NCBI GenBank assembly: GCA_050742255.1
Contig: JBOGHU010000040.1
Span: forward strand, 1 to 37,441
DNA from: JBOGHU01 sp050742255
GTDB taxonomy: Bacteria > Actinomycetota > Acidimicrobiia > Acidimicrobiales > CADCSY01
DNA: 37,441 bases
Direction of reading: 5' to 3'
Below, one piece after another: positions 8,879 through 17,472 of this stretch (position 1 is the stretch's first letter; the number at the start of each line of letters is the position of its first letter). The position numbers and the translations under genes are program-made. The notes under the pieces are model-generated. The model made no database searches. It worked only from the letters and a program-made list of their open reading frames with translations, and was not told the DNA's origin.

Positions 8879-10726
8879 TCACCACGACGCCGCGGCCGCG
8901 GCCTTGGCCGTGGCCGCCGCCACCCCGGGGCCGTCGAGGCCCAGGCCGGCCAGGATGCGGTCGGGCTTGCCGTGGGGGATGAACTCGGCGGGGACGCCGA
9001 GGACCAGCACCGGCGGGCCCACCCGGCTCTCGGACTGGTCGGCGATGGCGTCGGCGATCTGGGAGCCGGCCCCACCGACGCGGATGCCGTCCTCGACGGT
9101 GACCACCAGGGCGTGGCGGGCGGCGTCGCTCACCATCTCGGGGTCCAGGGGCTTGACCACCCGCACGTCCCACACCGTGGCCGAGATGTCGGACTCGGCC
9201 AGCAGCCCCGCCGCCTCCTCGGCGGCGGCGACCATCTTGCCCACCGCCAGGATGGCCACGGCGCCGTCCCCCCGGCGCACGCGGCGGGCCGAGAGCCCGG
9301 CGCCCACCTGTTCGGGGGGCACCTGGCGGGCGGCGGTCTTGGGCCAGCGCAGGGCGCAGGGGCCCGAGGTGCGGGCCAGGGCCTCCCCCAGCATCACCTC
9401 CAGCTCCTGGTAGGAGGAGGGTGCGAACACGGTCATGCCCGGCACCTTGGTCAGCAGCGCCATGTCGAGCAGGCCGTGGTGGCTGGGCCCGTCGTCCCCG
9501 GTGATGCCGGCCCGGTCCAGGCAGAGCACCACCGGCTGGCGGTGGAGGCCGACGTCCAGGTTGACCTGGTCGAAGGCCCGGGTCAGGAACGTGGAGTAGA
9601 TGGCCACCACCGGGCGCAACCCCCCCATGGCCATCCCCGAGGCGGCGGTGACGGCGTGCTGCTCGGCGATGCCCACGTCGAAGAGGCGGTCGGGGAAGCG
9701 GGCGCCGAAGGGCAGCAGCCCGGTGGAGTCGGGCATGGCCGCGGTGATGGCCACGATCCGGGGATCCGACTCGGCGGCAGCGACGAGGGCGTCGCCGAAG
9801 GCGGCGGTGTAGGAGCCGGGCTTGCACACCGAGGTGTCGTGGAGGCACTTGACGGGGTCCTCCTCGGCGGGGGGGTGGCCCCGCCCCTTCTGGGTGAGCA
9901 CGTGCACCACGATGGTCCCCTCGAAGGCGCTGGCCTGGCGGAGGGCGGTCTCCAGGCCGGCCAGGTCGTGACCGTCGAGGGGGCCGGTGTAGCGCACGCC
10001 CAGGGCCTCGAAGAAGGCGGTGGGCTCGAGCATCTCCCGCAGCGCCGCCTTGGCCCCCTCCACCGCCCTCTCCAGGTGCTCGCCCACCACCGGGACGTCC
10101 CGAAGGAGCTGCTCCAGGCGGCGCTGGCGGCGCATGTAGGTGGGGTTGAGGCGGATGCGGGCCAGGCTCTCGGAGAGGTTGGAGACGGTCGGGGCGTAGG
10201 ACCGGCCGTTGTCGTTGAGGATGACGATGACGTCGCGGCCGCTGTGGCCGAGGTTGTTCAGGCCCTCGTAGGCCATGCCCCCCGTCATCGCCCCGTCGCC
10301 GATGACGGCCACCACCCGGCGGTCCTGGCCGCCGAGCTCCACCGCGGTGGCCAGGCCGTGGGCGTAGCTGAGGACGGTGGAGGCATGGCTGTTCTCGATC
10401 CAGTCGTGCTCGGACTCCTCCCGGCTGGGGTAGCCGGACAGGCCATCGGCCTGGCGGAGGGCGGTGAAGGCGTGGCTCCGGCCGGTGACGAGCTTGTGCA
10501 CGTAGGCCTGGTGGCCGGTGTCCCACAGGATGATGTCCCGGGGCGAGTCGAAGACACGGTGGACCGCCAGGGTGAGCTCCACCGCCCCCAGGTTGGACCC
10601 CAGGTGCCCCCCGTTGGCGGTCACCGCGTCCACGATGAACGCCCGGATCTCCGCCGAGAGCTGGGCCAGCTCGGCGTAGGAGAGGCGGCGCAGGTCGGCC
10701 GGGCCGGCGATCGTGTCGAGGAGCAT
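8879..10726 (-). CDS. dxs: 1-deoxy-D-xylulose-5-phosphate synthase
   Basis: DXS condenses pyruvate and glyceraldehyde 3-phosphate, the first step of the MEP isoprenoid pathway, using thiamine diphosphate. The 615-residue protein carries GGHLGSNLGAVELT (residues 39-52), DTGHQAYVHK near 70-78, the ThDP/Mg motif GDGAMTGG (143-150) with NDN at 171-173, and the transketolase-type DVGIAEQHAVTAASGMA in the second domain. The segment NDNGRSYAPTVSNLS differs from the usual NDNxMSISxNVG form. This variant may mark a subfamily. The ATG at 10726 is 38 bases after the PAP2 gene, so the two are probably co-transcribed. Length is normal. Confidence 0.96.
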   Translation of the reverse strand: MLLDTIAGPADLRRLSYAELAQLSAEIRAFIVDAVTANGGHLGSNLGAVELTLAVHRVFDSPRDIILWDTGHQAYVHKLVTGRSHAFTALRQADGLSGYPSREESEHDWIENSHASTVLSYAHGLATAVELGGQDRRVVAVIGDGAMTGGMAYEGLNNLGHSGRDVIVILNDNGRSYAPTVSNLSESLARIRLNPTYMRRQRRLEQLLRDVPVVGEHLERAVEGAKAALREMLEPTAFFEALGVRYTGPLDGHDLAGLETALRQASAFEGTIVVHVLTQKGRGHPPAEEDPVKCLHDTSVCKPGSYTAAFGDALVAAAESDPRIVAITAAMPDSTGLLPFGARFPDRLFDVGIAEQHAVTAASGMAMGGLRPVVAIYSTFLTRAFDQVNLDVGLHRQPVVLCLDRAGITGDDGPSHHGLLDMALLTKVPGMTVFAPSSYQELEVMLGEALARTSGPCALRWPKTAARQVPPEQVGAGLSARRVRRGDGAVAILAVGKMVAAAEEAAGLLAESDISATVWDVRVVKPLDPEMVSDAARHALVVTVEDGIRVGGAGSQIADAIADQSESRVGPPVLVLGVPAEFIPHGKPDRILAGLGLDGPGVAAATAKAAAAASW

Positions 10727-10764
10727 GGCGGGACGTCCTGGCTCTGGGGTATGTGGCAACGACG

Positions 10765-11568
10765 CTAACTGGAGATGGACCCGGCGGCGGCGCGGTCCCC
10801 GGCCGGGGCCACCTCGACGGGATCGGGCCGCCCGGGTGCCACCGCACCGCCCACCTCCCCCCGCCGCCGGTCCCGCCACGACGCCACCACCGCACCGAGG
10901 GCCAGGGCGGCCGCGCCGCCGGCGCCGTCCAGCCAGAAGTGGTTGGCGGTGACCACGGTGGCGAACAGGGTCGCCACCGGGTAGGCGACCAAGAGGGCGG
11001 CGGCCCACCGGCGGCGGACCACGGGGAGCAGCGCCAGGGCGCACCACAGCGACCACCCCACGTGGAGGCTGGGCATGGCCGCGTACTGGTTGGAGACCGC
11101 CTGCACCGCCCCCGAGTCGAACGACCACAGCCCCCCGTAGCTGGCCAGGGTGTCGACGAACCCGTAGGAGGCGGGCAGCAGGCGGGGCGGCAGCAGGGGG
11201 AAGGTGGCGAACCCGACCAGGGCCAGGGCGGTGGTGGTGGCCAGGACGTCGCGGGCCCACACGTAGCGGCCGGGCCACCGTCGGAACAGGTAGACCAGGA
11301 CGGCGGTGGTCACCACGAAGTGGGAGGTCCCGTAGAAGAGGTTCCATCCCTGGATGAACCACCGGAGGTCGAGGAACCACTCCTGGACCGTCCCCTCGTG
11401 GAAGGCGCCGAGCGCCCGCTCGACGCCGATCACCACGTCGGCGTTGGCCAGGGCCTCGGCCCGGCTCACCGCGGCCGAGCCGAACTGGTTGCGGATGACC
11501 GAGTAGACGCCGTAGAAGGCGGCGACGTAGGCCAGCTCCCTCCACCACCGCAGCGGGCGGCCCCTCAT
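10765..11568 (-). CDS. PAP2-superfamily membrane phosphatase/phosphotransferase
   Basis: This 267-residue integral membrane protein has about six hydrophobic segments. The two catalytic blocks of the PAP2 fold are visible as MPSLHVGWSLW and TANHFWLDGAGG, each with the key His. These forms resemble the inositol-phosphotransferase-like branch (PAP2_3). Substrate could be a polyprenyl or lipid phosphate, or a phosphoinositol headgroup. The ATG start at 11568 overlaps the stop of the flippase-like gene (ATGA). It lies between that gene and dxs, in what looks like one transcript. The long upstream extension of the frame (to 11991) is shadow sequence of the neighbouring gene. Confidence 0.85.
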   Translation of the reverse strand: MRGRPLRWWRELAYVAAFYGVYSVIRNQFGSAAVSRAEALANADVVIGVERALGAFHEGTVQEWFLDLRWFIQGWNLFYGTSHFVVTTAVLVYLFRRWPGRYVWARDVLATTTALALVGFATFPLLPPRLLPASYGFVDTLASYGGLWSFDSGAVQAVSNQYAAMPSLHVGWSLWCALALLPVVRRRWAAALLVAYPVATLFATVVTANHFWLDGAGGAAALALGAVVASWRDRRRGEVGGAVAPGRPDPVEVAPAGDRAAAGSISS

Positions 11569-12518
11569 GCCAGGGCGCGAGCGGGACGGGGCCCGGCGGC
11601 GAAGGAGGGGGCCCCGAGGAGGCTGACGGCCAGGTTCAACCCGTACAGCAGCAGGCCCAGGGCCACGGCCTGGCCGGTGGCCACGCCGAGGGGGCGCAGG
11701 AAGAGGACGAAGGCCCCCTCCCGCAGGCCCAGCCCGCCCAGGGTGACGGGCAGAACCTGGGTGATGGCCACCACCGGCACGAAGGCGAGGGCGGCGGTGA
11801 GGCCGAGGGTGAGGCCCAGGGCCCGGGCGGCCAGGAAGGCGCCCAGGACCATGGCCAGCTGGTAGGCGACGCCCAACAGGAGCACGCTGGCGGCGGCGCC
11901 GGGCCGGCGGCGGAACCGCCCCATCCCGAGGTGGAGGGCGGCCGCGAAGCGGCGCCAGCCGGCCGAACCCGCCAGCCGGCCACCCACCCACGGGCTGGCC
12001 ACCGCGGCCACGACGACGCCCAGCAGCCCCAGGGTGACGACCGCCAGCAGGAGGGCCAGGTCGCTGGCCCGGCCCAGGTCGCGCAGCCTGGGGTTGATGA
12101 GCATGGCCACCAGGGTGATGACCGGCAGCACCAGCCAGCCGCTCAACCGCTCCAGCACGACCGAGGCGAACGTCTTGGCGCGCTCACCGGTGGCCGCCGA
12201 CAGGCGCGTGACCCGGACCACGTCGCCGCCGATGGTCGAGGGCAGGAAGTTCCCCACGAACTGGCCGGCCAGGTACCACGAGACCAGCGACGAGACCCGC
12301 GCCCGCAGCCCCAGGGCGGCCAGCACCTGGCGCCAGCGCAGGGCGGACAGGACGATGCCGACGAAGGTGACGGCCAGCGCCGCCCCCAGCCAGCCGGCGG
12401 CCCGCAGGTCCCACCGGGACAGTGGCAGGTGGACCTGGGGCAGCAGCCACACCAGCATGGCCGCGCTGCCGAAGGCCCTCAGCGCCAGGACCCACGTTGG
12501 TCGAACCGTCACCGGCAC
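11565..12518 (-). CDS. Flippase-like polytopic membrane protein (LPG synthase TM-domain family)
   Basis: The 317-residue protein belongs to the UPF0104/AglD family, the membrane part of lysylphosphatidylglycerol synthases, which also occurs alone as a proposed lipid flippase. It has about eight hydrophobic segments. Family marks include LRWRQVLAALG, the loop NFLPSTIGGDVVRVTRL and the C-terminal LPVTLGGLGLREGAFVLFL. There is no cytosolic catalytic domain. The start is the GTG at 12518, with a second GTG at 12512 also possible. An upstream extension of the frame to 12647 reads through a low-complexity tandem repeat and is not believed. Co-transcription with a PAP2 protein and dxs suggests polyprenyl-linked or phospholipid metabolism, an inference. 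Confidence 0.82.
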   Translation of the reverse strand: MPVTVRPTWVLALRAFGSAAMLVWLLPQVHLPLSRWDLRAAGWLGAALAVTFVGIVLSALRWRQVLAALGLRARVSSLVSWYLAGQFVGNFLPSTIGGDVVRVTRLSAATGERAKTFASVVLERLSGWLVLPVITLVAMLINPRLRDLGRASDLALLLAVVTLGLLGVVVAAVASPWVGGRLAGSAGWRRFAAALHLGMGRFRRRPGAAASVLLLGVAYQLAMVLGAFLAARALGLTLGLTAALAFVPVVAITQVLPVTLGGLGLREGAFVLFLRPLGVATGQAVALGLLLYGLNLAVSLLGAPSFAAGPRPARALA

Positions 12519-12596
12519 CCTCTCGTCCCTGCCTCTCGTCCCGCGCCTGGCGTCGTGCCTCTCGTCCCTGCCCTCTCCGTGCCTGGCGTGCCCTCC
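12519..12596. repeat. Degenerate tandem repeat, about 39-bp unit
   Basis: CCTCTCGTCCCTGCC occurs exactly at 12519-12533 and 12558-12572, a 39-base period. Partial copies (CCTCTCGTCCC near 12532) and repeated GCCTGGCGT follow. It immediately precedes the chosen start of the flippase-like gene, in its 5' untranslated region. No other function is evident. Confidence 0.6.
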
Positions 12597-12685
12597 CTGG
12601 CCGACGGTGGGCACGAAGTCTAGGCCCCGCGCCCACGGTGGGGGCATCCCGGGCTGCCGCCGGGCCCGCCTGCCAGGATGGTCGC

Positions 12686-13534
12686 ATGTCCCCGACCGCC
12701 CGGCGGGTGCCCACCGCCACCGTGGAGCTGGCCGCCATCGAGTCTGGCCAGGGGGGGCGCCCGCTCCTCGTCGCCCACGGCCTCACCGGGGCCAAGGAGG
12801 ACTTCGCCGACCACCTCGAGCGCTTCGCCGCCTCCGGCTGGCACATGGTGGTCCCCGACCTGCGTGGCCACGGCGAGAGCGACGCGCCGGCGGGCGAGGG
12901 GGAGTACGGCCTCGAGATCCTGGCCGGTGACCTGGTCGGCGCCGCCGGCGCCCTGGGCTGGGACCGCTTCGCCCTGATGGGGCACTCCATGGGGGGGATG
13001 GTGGCCCAACGGGTTGCCATCGGGTGCCCGGGGCGCCTCACCGCCCTGGTCCTCATGGACACCCACCACGGGGCGGTGGGGGTGGACCGGGCCATGGCCC
13101 TGGGGTCGGTGGAGCTGGTCCGCGACCGGGGCATGGGCGCCCTCGCCGACCTGGTGGCGGCCATGGGCGGGGGCGGCCTGCTGCAGGTCCCGGCCCACCG
13201 CCCCCACCACAGCAGGGAGGCGTGGGCCGCACTCACCGACCGCAAGCTGCGGGCGTCATCGCCGGCGATGTACGTGGCCATGGTGGCGGAGATGCTCGAC
13301 CAGGGCGACCGCCTGGCCGCCCTGGCCGCCCTGGCCGTCCCCACCCTGGTGCTGTGCGGCGAGCACGACCATCTGTTCTCCGAGCCCAGCCGCCGCCTGG
13401 CCCGGGCCATCCCCGGCGCCCGCCTGGAGCTCGTCGCCGGCGCCGGCCACAGCCCCCAGCACGAGGCGCCCCAGGCCTGGGCGGTGGCGGTGCTGAGCTT
13501 CCTCGACGCCGCCGTGCCCGGCGGGGCTTCCTGA
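12686..13534 (+). CDS. Alpha/beta hydrolase
   Basis: This 282-residue cytosolic protein has the alpha/beta-hydrolase fold. The oxyanion segment is HGLTGAKEDF (31-40). PDLRGHGES follows at 57-65 and the nucleophile elbow GHSMGG has Ser101. The acid is probably Asp228 in GEHDHLF and the base His255 in GAGHSPQ. The catalytic triad is therefore complete. Substrate is unknown; esterase, epoxide hydrolase and haloperoxidase-like enzymes share this pattern. The ATG is 6 bases after CAGGAT, a weak -10-like hexamer, with no ribosome binding site, so it may be leaderless. It sits next to the OB-fold/TrkA cluster. Confidence 0.9.
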   Translation: MSPTARRVPTATVELAAIESGQGGRPLLVAHGLTGAKEDFADHLERFAASGWHMVVPDLRGHGESDAPAGEGEYGLEILAGDLVGAAGALGWDRFALMGHSMGGMVAQRVAIGCPGRLTALVLMDTHHGAVGVDRAMALGSVELVRDRGMGALADLVAAMGGGGLLQVPAHRPHHSREAWAALTDRKLRASSPAMYVAMVAEMLDQGDRLAALAALAVPTLVLCGEHDHLFSEPSRRLARAIPGARLELVAGAGHSPQHEAPQAWAVAVLSFLDAAVPGGAS

Positions 13535-13578
13535 GCAGCCGCCGGGCCGGGGTCACCGCCGGGAGCCGGCGACGGCGG

Positions 13579-13584
13579 TAGCGT
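13579..13584 (+). promoter_or_regulatory. -10 box of the OB-fold gene (leaderless)
   Basis: TAGCGT ends 6 bases before the GTG at 13591, the TANNNT-to-start spacing seen at several genes of this window. Confidence 0.5.
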
Positions 13585-13590
13585 TGGGGC

Positions 13591-13950
13591 GTGGGCCTCA
13601 AGCGGGTGGTGCGGGGGCTGACCGCCACCGTCGAGGAGCTGGAGCGGGAGCGGCTGGCCGGTCGCTTCGCCCACCTCGAGATCGACACCGAGCGGCTCGA
13701 CCGTTGCCCGTTGCGCTGCCCGGTGCGGGTGGCGGGCGAGGTCACCGGGCTGCGCCTGGTGCCCCGGGCGGGGGGGCCGTGGCTCGAGATCTCCGTGAGC
13801 GACGGCGTCGGCGAGGCCGTGGCGGTGTTCACCGGACGCCGCCGCATCCCCGGGCTGGGCCCGGGCCGGGCCGTGGTCCTCGAGGGCGTGGCCCGCAGGG
13901 AGCGCCAGCGGCTGGTGCTGCACAACCCCGCCTACACCCTCCTGGTCTGA
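13591..13950 (+). CDS. Small OB-fold nucleic-acid-binding-like protein
   Basis: The 119-residue protein has a helical N-terminus (residues 1-35) followed by an OB-like beta barrel. The pattern VRVAGEVTGLRLVPRAGGPWLEISVSDG, then VAVFTGRRRIPGLGPGRAVVLEGVA and LVLHNPAYTLLV, matches the small actinobacterial OB-fold family. I recall such a protein next to the TrkA/APC cluster in mycobacteria (Rv2694c), which would make this a conserved neighbourhood. Its role is unknown. Start GTG is supported by the -10 box 6 bases upstream. It is convergent with the TrkA genes across 27 bases. Confidence 0.8.
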   Translation: MGLKRVVRGLTATVEELERERLAGRFAHLEIDTERLDRCPLRCPVRVAGEVTGLRLVPRAGGPWLEISVSDGVGEAVAVFTGRRRIPGLGPGRAVVLEGVARRERQRLVLHNPAYTLLV

Positions 13951-13977
13951 CCGCCGGCGCCCCCGCCCGGCCGGGCC

Positions 13978-14649
13978 TCAGTCTCCGACCAGGGCCTGGC
14001 GCACGTCGCCCTCCGAGTCGGGCGTGCCCAGCACGATCACCTCGTCGTCAGCCTGCAACCGCGTGTCCCCCCTCGGGACCACGACGTGGTCCTCGCGGAT
14101 GATCGCCACCACGGTCGAGTCCCGGGGCAGGCCCAGGTCCATCACCATGGTGCCCGCCGCCGGCGAGCCCTCGGCCAGGGTCACCTCCACCAGGCGGGCC
14201 CGGCCCCGCTCCAGCTGCAGCAGCCGGACCAGGGTCCCCACCGTCACCGCCTCCTCGACCAGGGCGGTCAGCAGGTGGGGGGTGGAGACCGAGACGTCGA
14301 CGCCCCAGGCCTCGGTGAACAGCCACTCGTTCTTGGGGTGGTTGACCCGGGCCACCACCCGGGGCACCGCGAACTCCTGCTTGGCCAGCAGCGACACGAC
14401 GAGGTTGTCCTCGTCGTCGCCGGTGACGGCGGCGACCACGTCGGCGGTCCCCAGCTTGGCGTCACGGAGCGAGGACAGCTCGCAGGCGTCGGCCACGGTG
14501 AAGGAGATGCCGGGGTACTCGCCGCACGCCTGGGCCCGCTCCACCACCTCGACCGACTGCTCCAGCACCAGCACCTCGTGGCCGGCCGCCTTGAGGTCGG
14601 AGGCGATGTAGCACCCGACCGCCCCGCCACCGGCGATGACCACCCGCAT
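13978..14649 (-). CDS. TrkA-type K+ transport regulatory protein (second copy)
   Basis: This 223-residue cytosolic protein contains an RCK_N Rossmann domain (residues 1-120) starting with VVIAGGGAVGCYIASDL and an RCK_C domain (about 140-223). The acid at the end of the second strand (VLVLEQS) fits NAD(H) binding. Such proteins gate K+ channels or Trk/Ktr transporters in response to nucleotides. The ATG start at 14649 overlaps the stop of its paralogue (ATGA), so the two are made together and probably form a hetero-oligomer. The pair resembles mycobacterial CeoB/CeoC (recalled as Rv2691/Rv2692). No membrane K+ pore is encoded beside them; the adjacent APC permease is the likely partner. Confidence 0.9.
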   Translation of the reverse strand: MRVVIAGGGAVGCYIASDLKAAGHEVLVLEQSVEVVERAQACGEYPGISFTVADACELSSLRDAKLGTADVVAAVTGDDEDNLVVSLLAKQEFAVPRVVARVNHPKNEWLFTEAWGVDVSVSTPHLLTALVEEAVTVGTLVRLLQLERGRARLVEVTLAEGSPAAGTMVMDLGLPRDSTVVAIIREDHVVVPRGDTRLQADDEVIVLGTPDSEGDVRQALVGD

Positions 14650-15317
14650 CAGGCCCCCTTCCCCTCCCCTGCCTCGGCCAGGCGCTCCTCCAGCTCCGCC
14701 AGCGCCTCGGTGCCCACGGCCAACAGCAGCAGGTCCCCCTCCTGGCCCACCAGGGCGGGGCCGGGCACGGAGGCCTCTCCGCCCCGGGTGAGCGCGCTCA
14801 GCCGCCACCTCCCCGGCTCGTCGAGCTCGGACAGCAGCCGCCCCGCCCACCGCCGCGGCAGGGCCCGCTCCACCACCGCCACGTCCCCGGTGGGGTCGAT
14901 CCACTCGGTGCGGGTCTGGGCGGGCAGCAGCCGGCGCAGGGCCTGGTCGGTGGTCCACGCCACCGTGGCCACGGTGGGGACCCCCAGCCGCTCGTAGATG
15001 GCCGCCCGGCCCGGGTCGTAGATCCGGGCCATCACGCGCTCCACGCCGAAGGTCTCCTTGGCGATCCGGGCCACCACGATGTTGGAGTTGTCGCCGCTGG
15101 TCACCGCGGCCAGCGCACCCGCCTCCTCGATCCCCGCCTCGACCAGCCGGTCGCGGTCGAAGCCGAAGCCGGTGACGGTGCGGACCGGCGGTCCGGTGGG
15201 GAGCCGCACGAAGGCCTGGGGCTGCTTGTCGATCACGCCCACGGTGTTGCCTCGCTGCACCAGCTCGGTGGCCAGGGCGTTGCCCACCCTGCCACACCCG
15301 ACGATGACCATGTGCAC
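14649..15317 (-). CDS. TrkA-type K+ transport regulatory protein (first copy)
   Basis: This 222-residue RCK-family protein begins HMVIVGCGRVGNALATEL, the GxGxxG nucleotide-binding loop, with the acid at VGVIDKQ (Asp near 30). A conserved SGDNSNIVVARIAKETFG segment follows. The C-terminal RCK_C domain ends in an acidic, Ala/Glu-rich tail. GTG at 15317 is preferred over the ATG two codons later because GGGGGAGG lies about 10 bases upstream of it. The gene is followed at once by its paralogue (ATGA overlap) and is divergent from the APC permease gene. Different C-terminal sequences in the pair suggest different ligands. Confidence 0.9.
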   Translation of the reverse strand: MHMVIVGCGRVGNALATELVQRGNTVGVIDKQPQAFVRLPTGPPVRTVTGFGFDRDRLVEAGIEEAGALAAVTSGDNSNIVVARIAKETFGVERVMARIYDPGRAAIYERLGVPTVATVAWTTDQALRRLLPAQTRTEWIDPTGDVAVVERALPRRWAGRLLSELDEPGRWRLSALTRGGEASVPGPALVGQEGDLLLLAVGTEALAELEERLAEAGEGKGA

Positions 15318-15409
15318 GGTTGGGGCACCTCCCCCGAGGGCGTAGGCGGGCCGGTCCATGGTAGCCAGCGCCGGGCGACCGGTACGGGTGCAGCGCCACC
15401 GCCAACCTC

Positions 15410-15415
15410 TACGCT
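15410..15415 (+). promoter_or_regulatory. -10 box upstream of the APC permease gene
   Basis: TACGCT matches TANNNT and would start transcription near 15422, giving a 5' leader of about 35 bases. This leader contains AGAGGGGAA about 8 bases before the ATG at 15457, so this gene appears to use a ribosome binding site. Confidence 0.4.
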
Positions 15416-15456
15416 GAGGGCCACCCGCGCTGGTGGCCGACAGAGGGGAACCGGAG

Positions 15457-17436
15457 ATGCTGTCCAGCTTCAAGCGGCTGCTCGTGGGCAAGCCTCTCGC
15501 CACCACCGAGGAGAGCCAGCAGCGCCTGGGCAAGGTGGTGGCGCTGGCCGTCTTCGCCTCCGACGCCATCTCCTCCACCGCCTACGCCACCGAGGAGATC
15601 CTCCTGGTGCTGGTGCCCCTCGCCGCCCTGGACGCCCTGGAGTACCTCATCCCCATCGCCCTGATCGTGGTGGTCCTGCTCGCCATCGTGGTCACCAGCT
15701 ACCGCCAGACCATCTACGCCTACCCCCAGGGCGGTGGGTCCTACGTGGTCTCCCGGGACAACCTCGGGGTCATGCCCTCCCTCGTGGCCGGGGCGTCGCT
15801 GCTCGTCGACTACGTGCTGACCGTGGCCGTGTCGGTCTCGGCGGGCGTGGCCGCCATCACCTCCGCCGTCCCCGAGCTGCGGGACCGGCGGGTCGTCCTG
15901 GGCCTGGCCTTCATCGCCCTGCTCACCACCGGCAACCTCCGTGGCGTCAAGGAGTCGGGCCGGCTCTTCGCCATCCCCACCTACGTGTACGTGCTCACCC
16001 TGGGCTCGCTGCTGGTCGTGGGCCTGGTCCGCTCCTTCGCCGGCGAGCTGGAGCCCATGCCACCCGACCAGGACGCCCTGGCCGAGCTGACCCGGGGCGG
16101 CGCCCTGGTCACGGGGGTGACGGCGCTGGCGCTCATGCGGGCCTTCTCGTCCGGCGCGGTGGCCCTGTCGGGCATCGAGGCCATCTCCAACGGAGTCCCC
16201 TCCTTCCGCAAGGACGAGTCGAGGAACGCCGCCACCACCCTGGTGTGGATGGGCCTGATCCTGAGCTCCTTCTTCTTCGGGATCTCGGTCCTCGCCCACC
16301 GCCTGCGACCCACCGCCTCCGAGGACGAGACCCTGCTGTCGATCATGGCGGGGGGGGTCTTCGGTGCCGGCTCGGCCCCCTACCTCCTCCTCCAGACCGC
16401 CACCGCGGCCATCCTCATCCTGGCCGCCAACACTGCCTTCAACGCCTTCCCCAGCATGTCGTCGATCCTCGCCCGCGACGGCTTCCTGCCACGCCAGCTC
16501 GCCAACCGCGGGGACCGGCTGGTCTTCTCCAACGGGATCCTGGTCCTGGCCGCCGCCGCCGGCGCCCTGCTGGTGGCCTTCGACGGGCGGACCACCGCCC
16601 TCATCCCCCTCTACGCGGTCGGGGTGTTCACCGGCTTCACCCTGTCCCAGGCGGGCATGGTCCGCCACCACCTGCGGGAGCACGAGGCGGGGTGGCGGCG
16701 GGGCACCGTCGTCAACGCCGTGGGTGCCACCGCCACCTTGGTGGTGGCGGTGGTCGTGGTCGTCTCCAAGTTCACCCAGGGGGCATGGATCCCCGCCGTG
16801 CTCATCCCCCTGATCGTCGTGCTGCTGCGGGCCATCCGCCGCCACTACCAGCGGATCACCGAGCTGCTGGCGGTGCCCGAGGGCTACCGGCCGGCCAGCC
16901 ACACCCACACCGTCGTGGTGCTGGTGGGCAACGTCCACCAGGGCGTGCTGGCCGCCCTCAGCTACGCCAAGTCCCTGGCCCCCGACCGCCTGGTGGCGCT
17001 GTCGGTGGTGACCGACGAGGACGACATGGCCCGCATCACCGAGCAGTGGGAGCGCTTCGGCCTCGAGGTGGAGCTGCAGACCCTGTACTCCCCCTACCGG
17101 GAGCTCACCCAGCCCGTGCTGCGCCACCTCGACGAGCTGGACGCCGCCCGCGAGGACGACATCATCACCGTGGTGCTGCCGGAGTTCGTGCTCGGCCGCT
17201 GGTGGGAGCAGCTCCTCCACAACCAGAGCGCCCTGCTGCTCAAGTTCCGGCTGCTCTTCCGGCGCAACACCGTGGTCACCTCGGTGCCGTTCCACCTGCG
17301 CCCGCCCCGTCCCGAGGCCCGGGCCGCCGGGGGGTTCAACGAGCCCACCGAGGTGACGAGCGAGGCGGGGACGGCGCCACCCTCGGGCGACGGGAGCGGG
17401 CGGTCGCCCCGGTCAGCCGCTCGCCGACGGCGCTGA
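15457..17436 (+). CDS. APC-superfamily permease with cytosolic C-terminal domain
   Basis: This 659-residue secondary transporter has about twelve membrane segments between residues 25 and 460. A cytosolic region of some 200 residues follows that resembles a UspA-like fold (HTHTVVVLVGNVHQGVLAALSYAKSLAPDRLVALSVV). The APC signature FASDAISSTAYATEEILLVL is near residues 32-51 and GGGSYVVSRDNLG follows. It belongs to the actinobacterial permease group encoded beside two TrkA proteins (Rv2690c in M. tuberculosis, from memory). A KUP- or KimA-like potassium uptake role gated by the TrkA pair is plausible but not shown. The start is ATG 15457 with AGAGGGG about 8 bases upstream; GTG 15433 is the alternative. 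Confidence 0.88.
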   Translation: MLSSFKRLLVGKPLATTEESQQRLGKVVALAVFASDAISSTAYATEEILLVLVPLAALDALEYLIPIALIVVVLLAIVVTSYRQTIYAYPQGGGSYVVSRDNLGVMPSLVAGASLLVDYVLTVAVSVSAGVAAITSAVPELRDRRVVLGLAFIALLTTGNLRGVKESGRLFAIPTYVYVLTLGSLLVVGLVRSFAGELEPMPPDQDALAELTRGGALVTGVTALALMRAFSSGAVALSGIEAISNGVPSFRKDESRNAATTLVWMGLILSSFFFGISVLAHRLRPTASEDETLLSIMAGGVFGAGSAPYLLLQTATAAILILAANTAFNAFPSMSSILARDGFLPRQLANRGDRLVFSNGILVLAAAAGALLVAFDGRTTALIPLYAVGVFTGFTLSQAGMVRHHLREHEAGWRRGTVVNAVGATATLVVAVVVVVSKFTQGAWIPAVLIPLIVVLLRAIRRHYQRITELLAVPEGYRPASHTHTVVVLVGNVHQGVLAALSYAKSLAPDRLVALSVVTDEDDMARITEQWERFGLEVELQTLYSPYRELTQPVLRHLDELDAAREDDIITVVLPEFVLGRWWEQLLHNQSALLLKFRLLFRRNTVVTSVPFHLRPPRPEARAAGGFNEPTEVTSEAGTAPPSGDGSGRSPRSAARRRR

Positions 17437-17472
17437 GGGGCGGGGGCGGGCCCACGGCACCACGGCGGGCGG

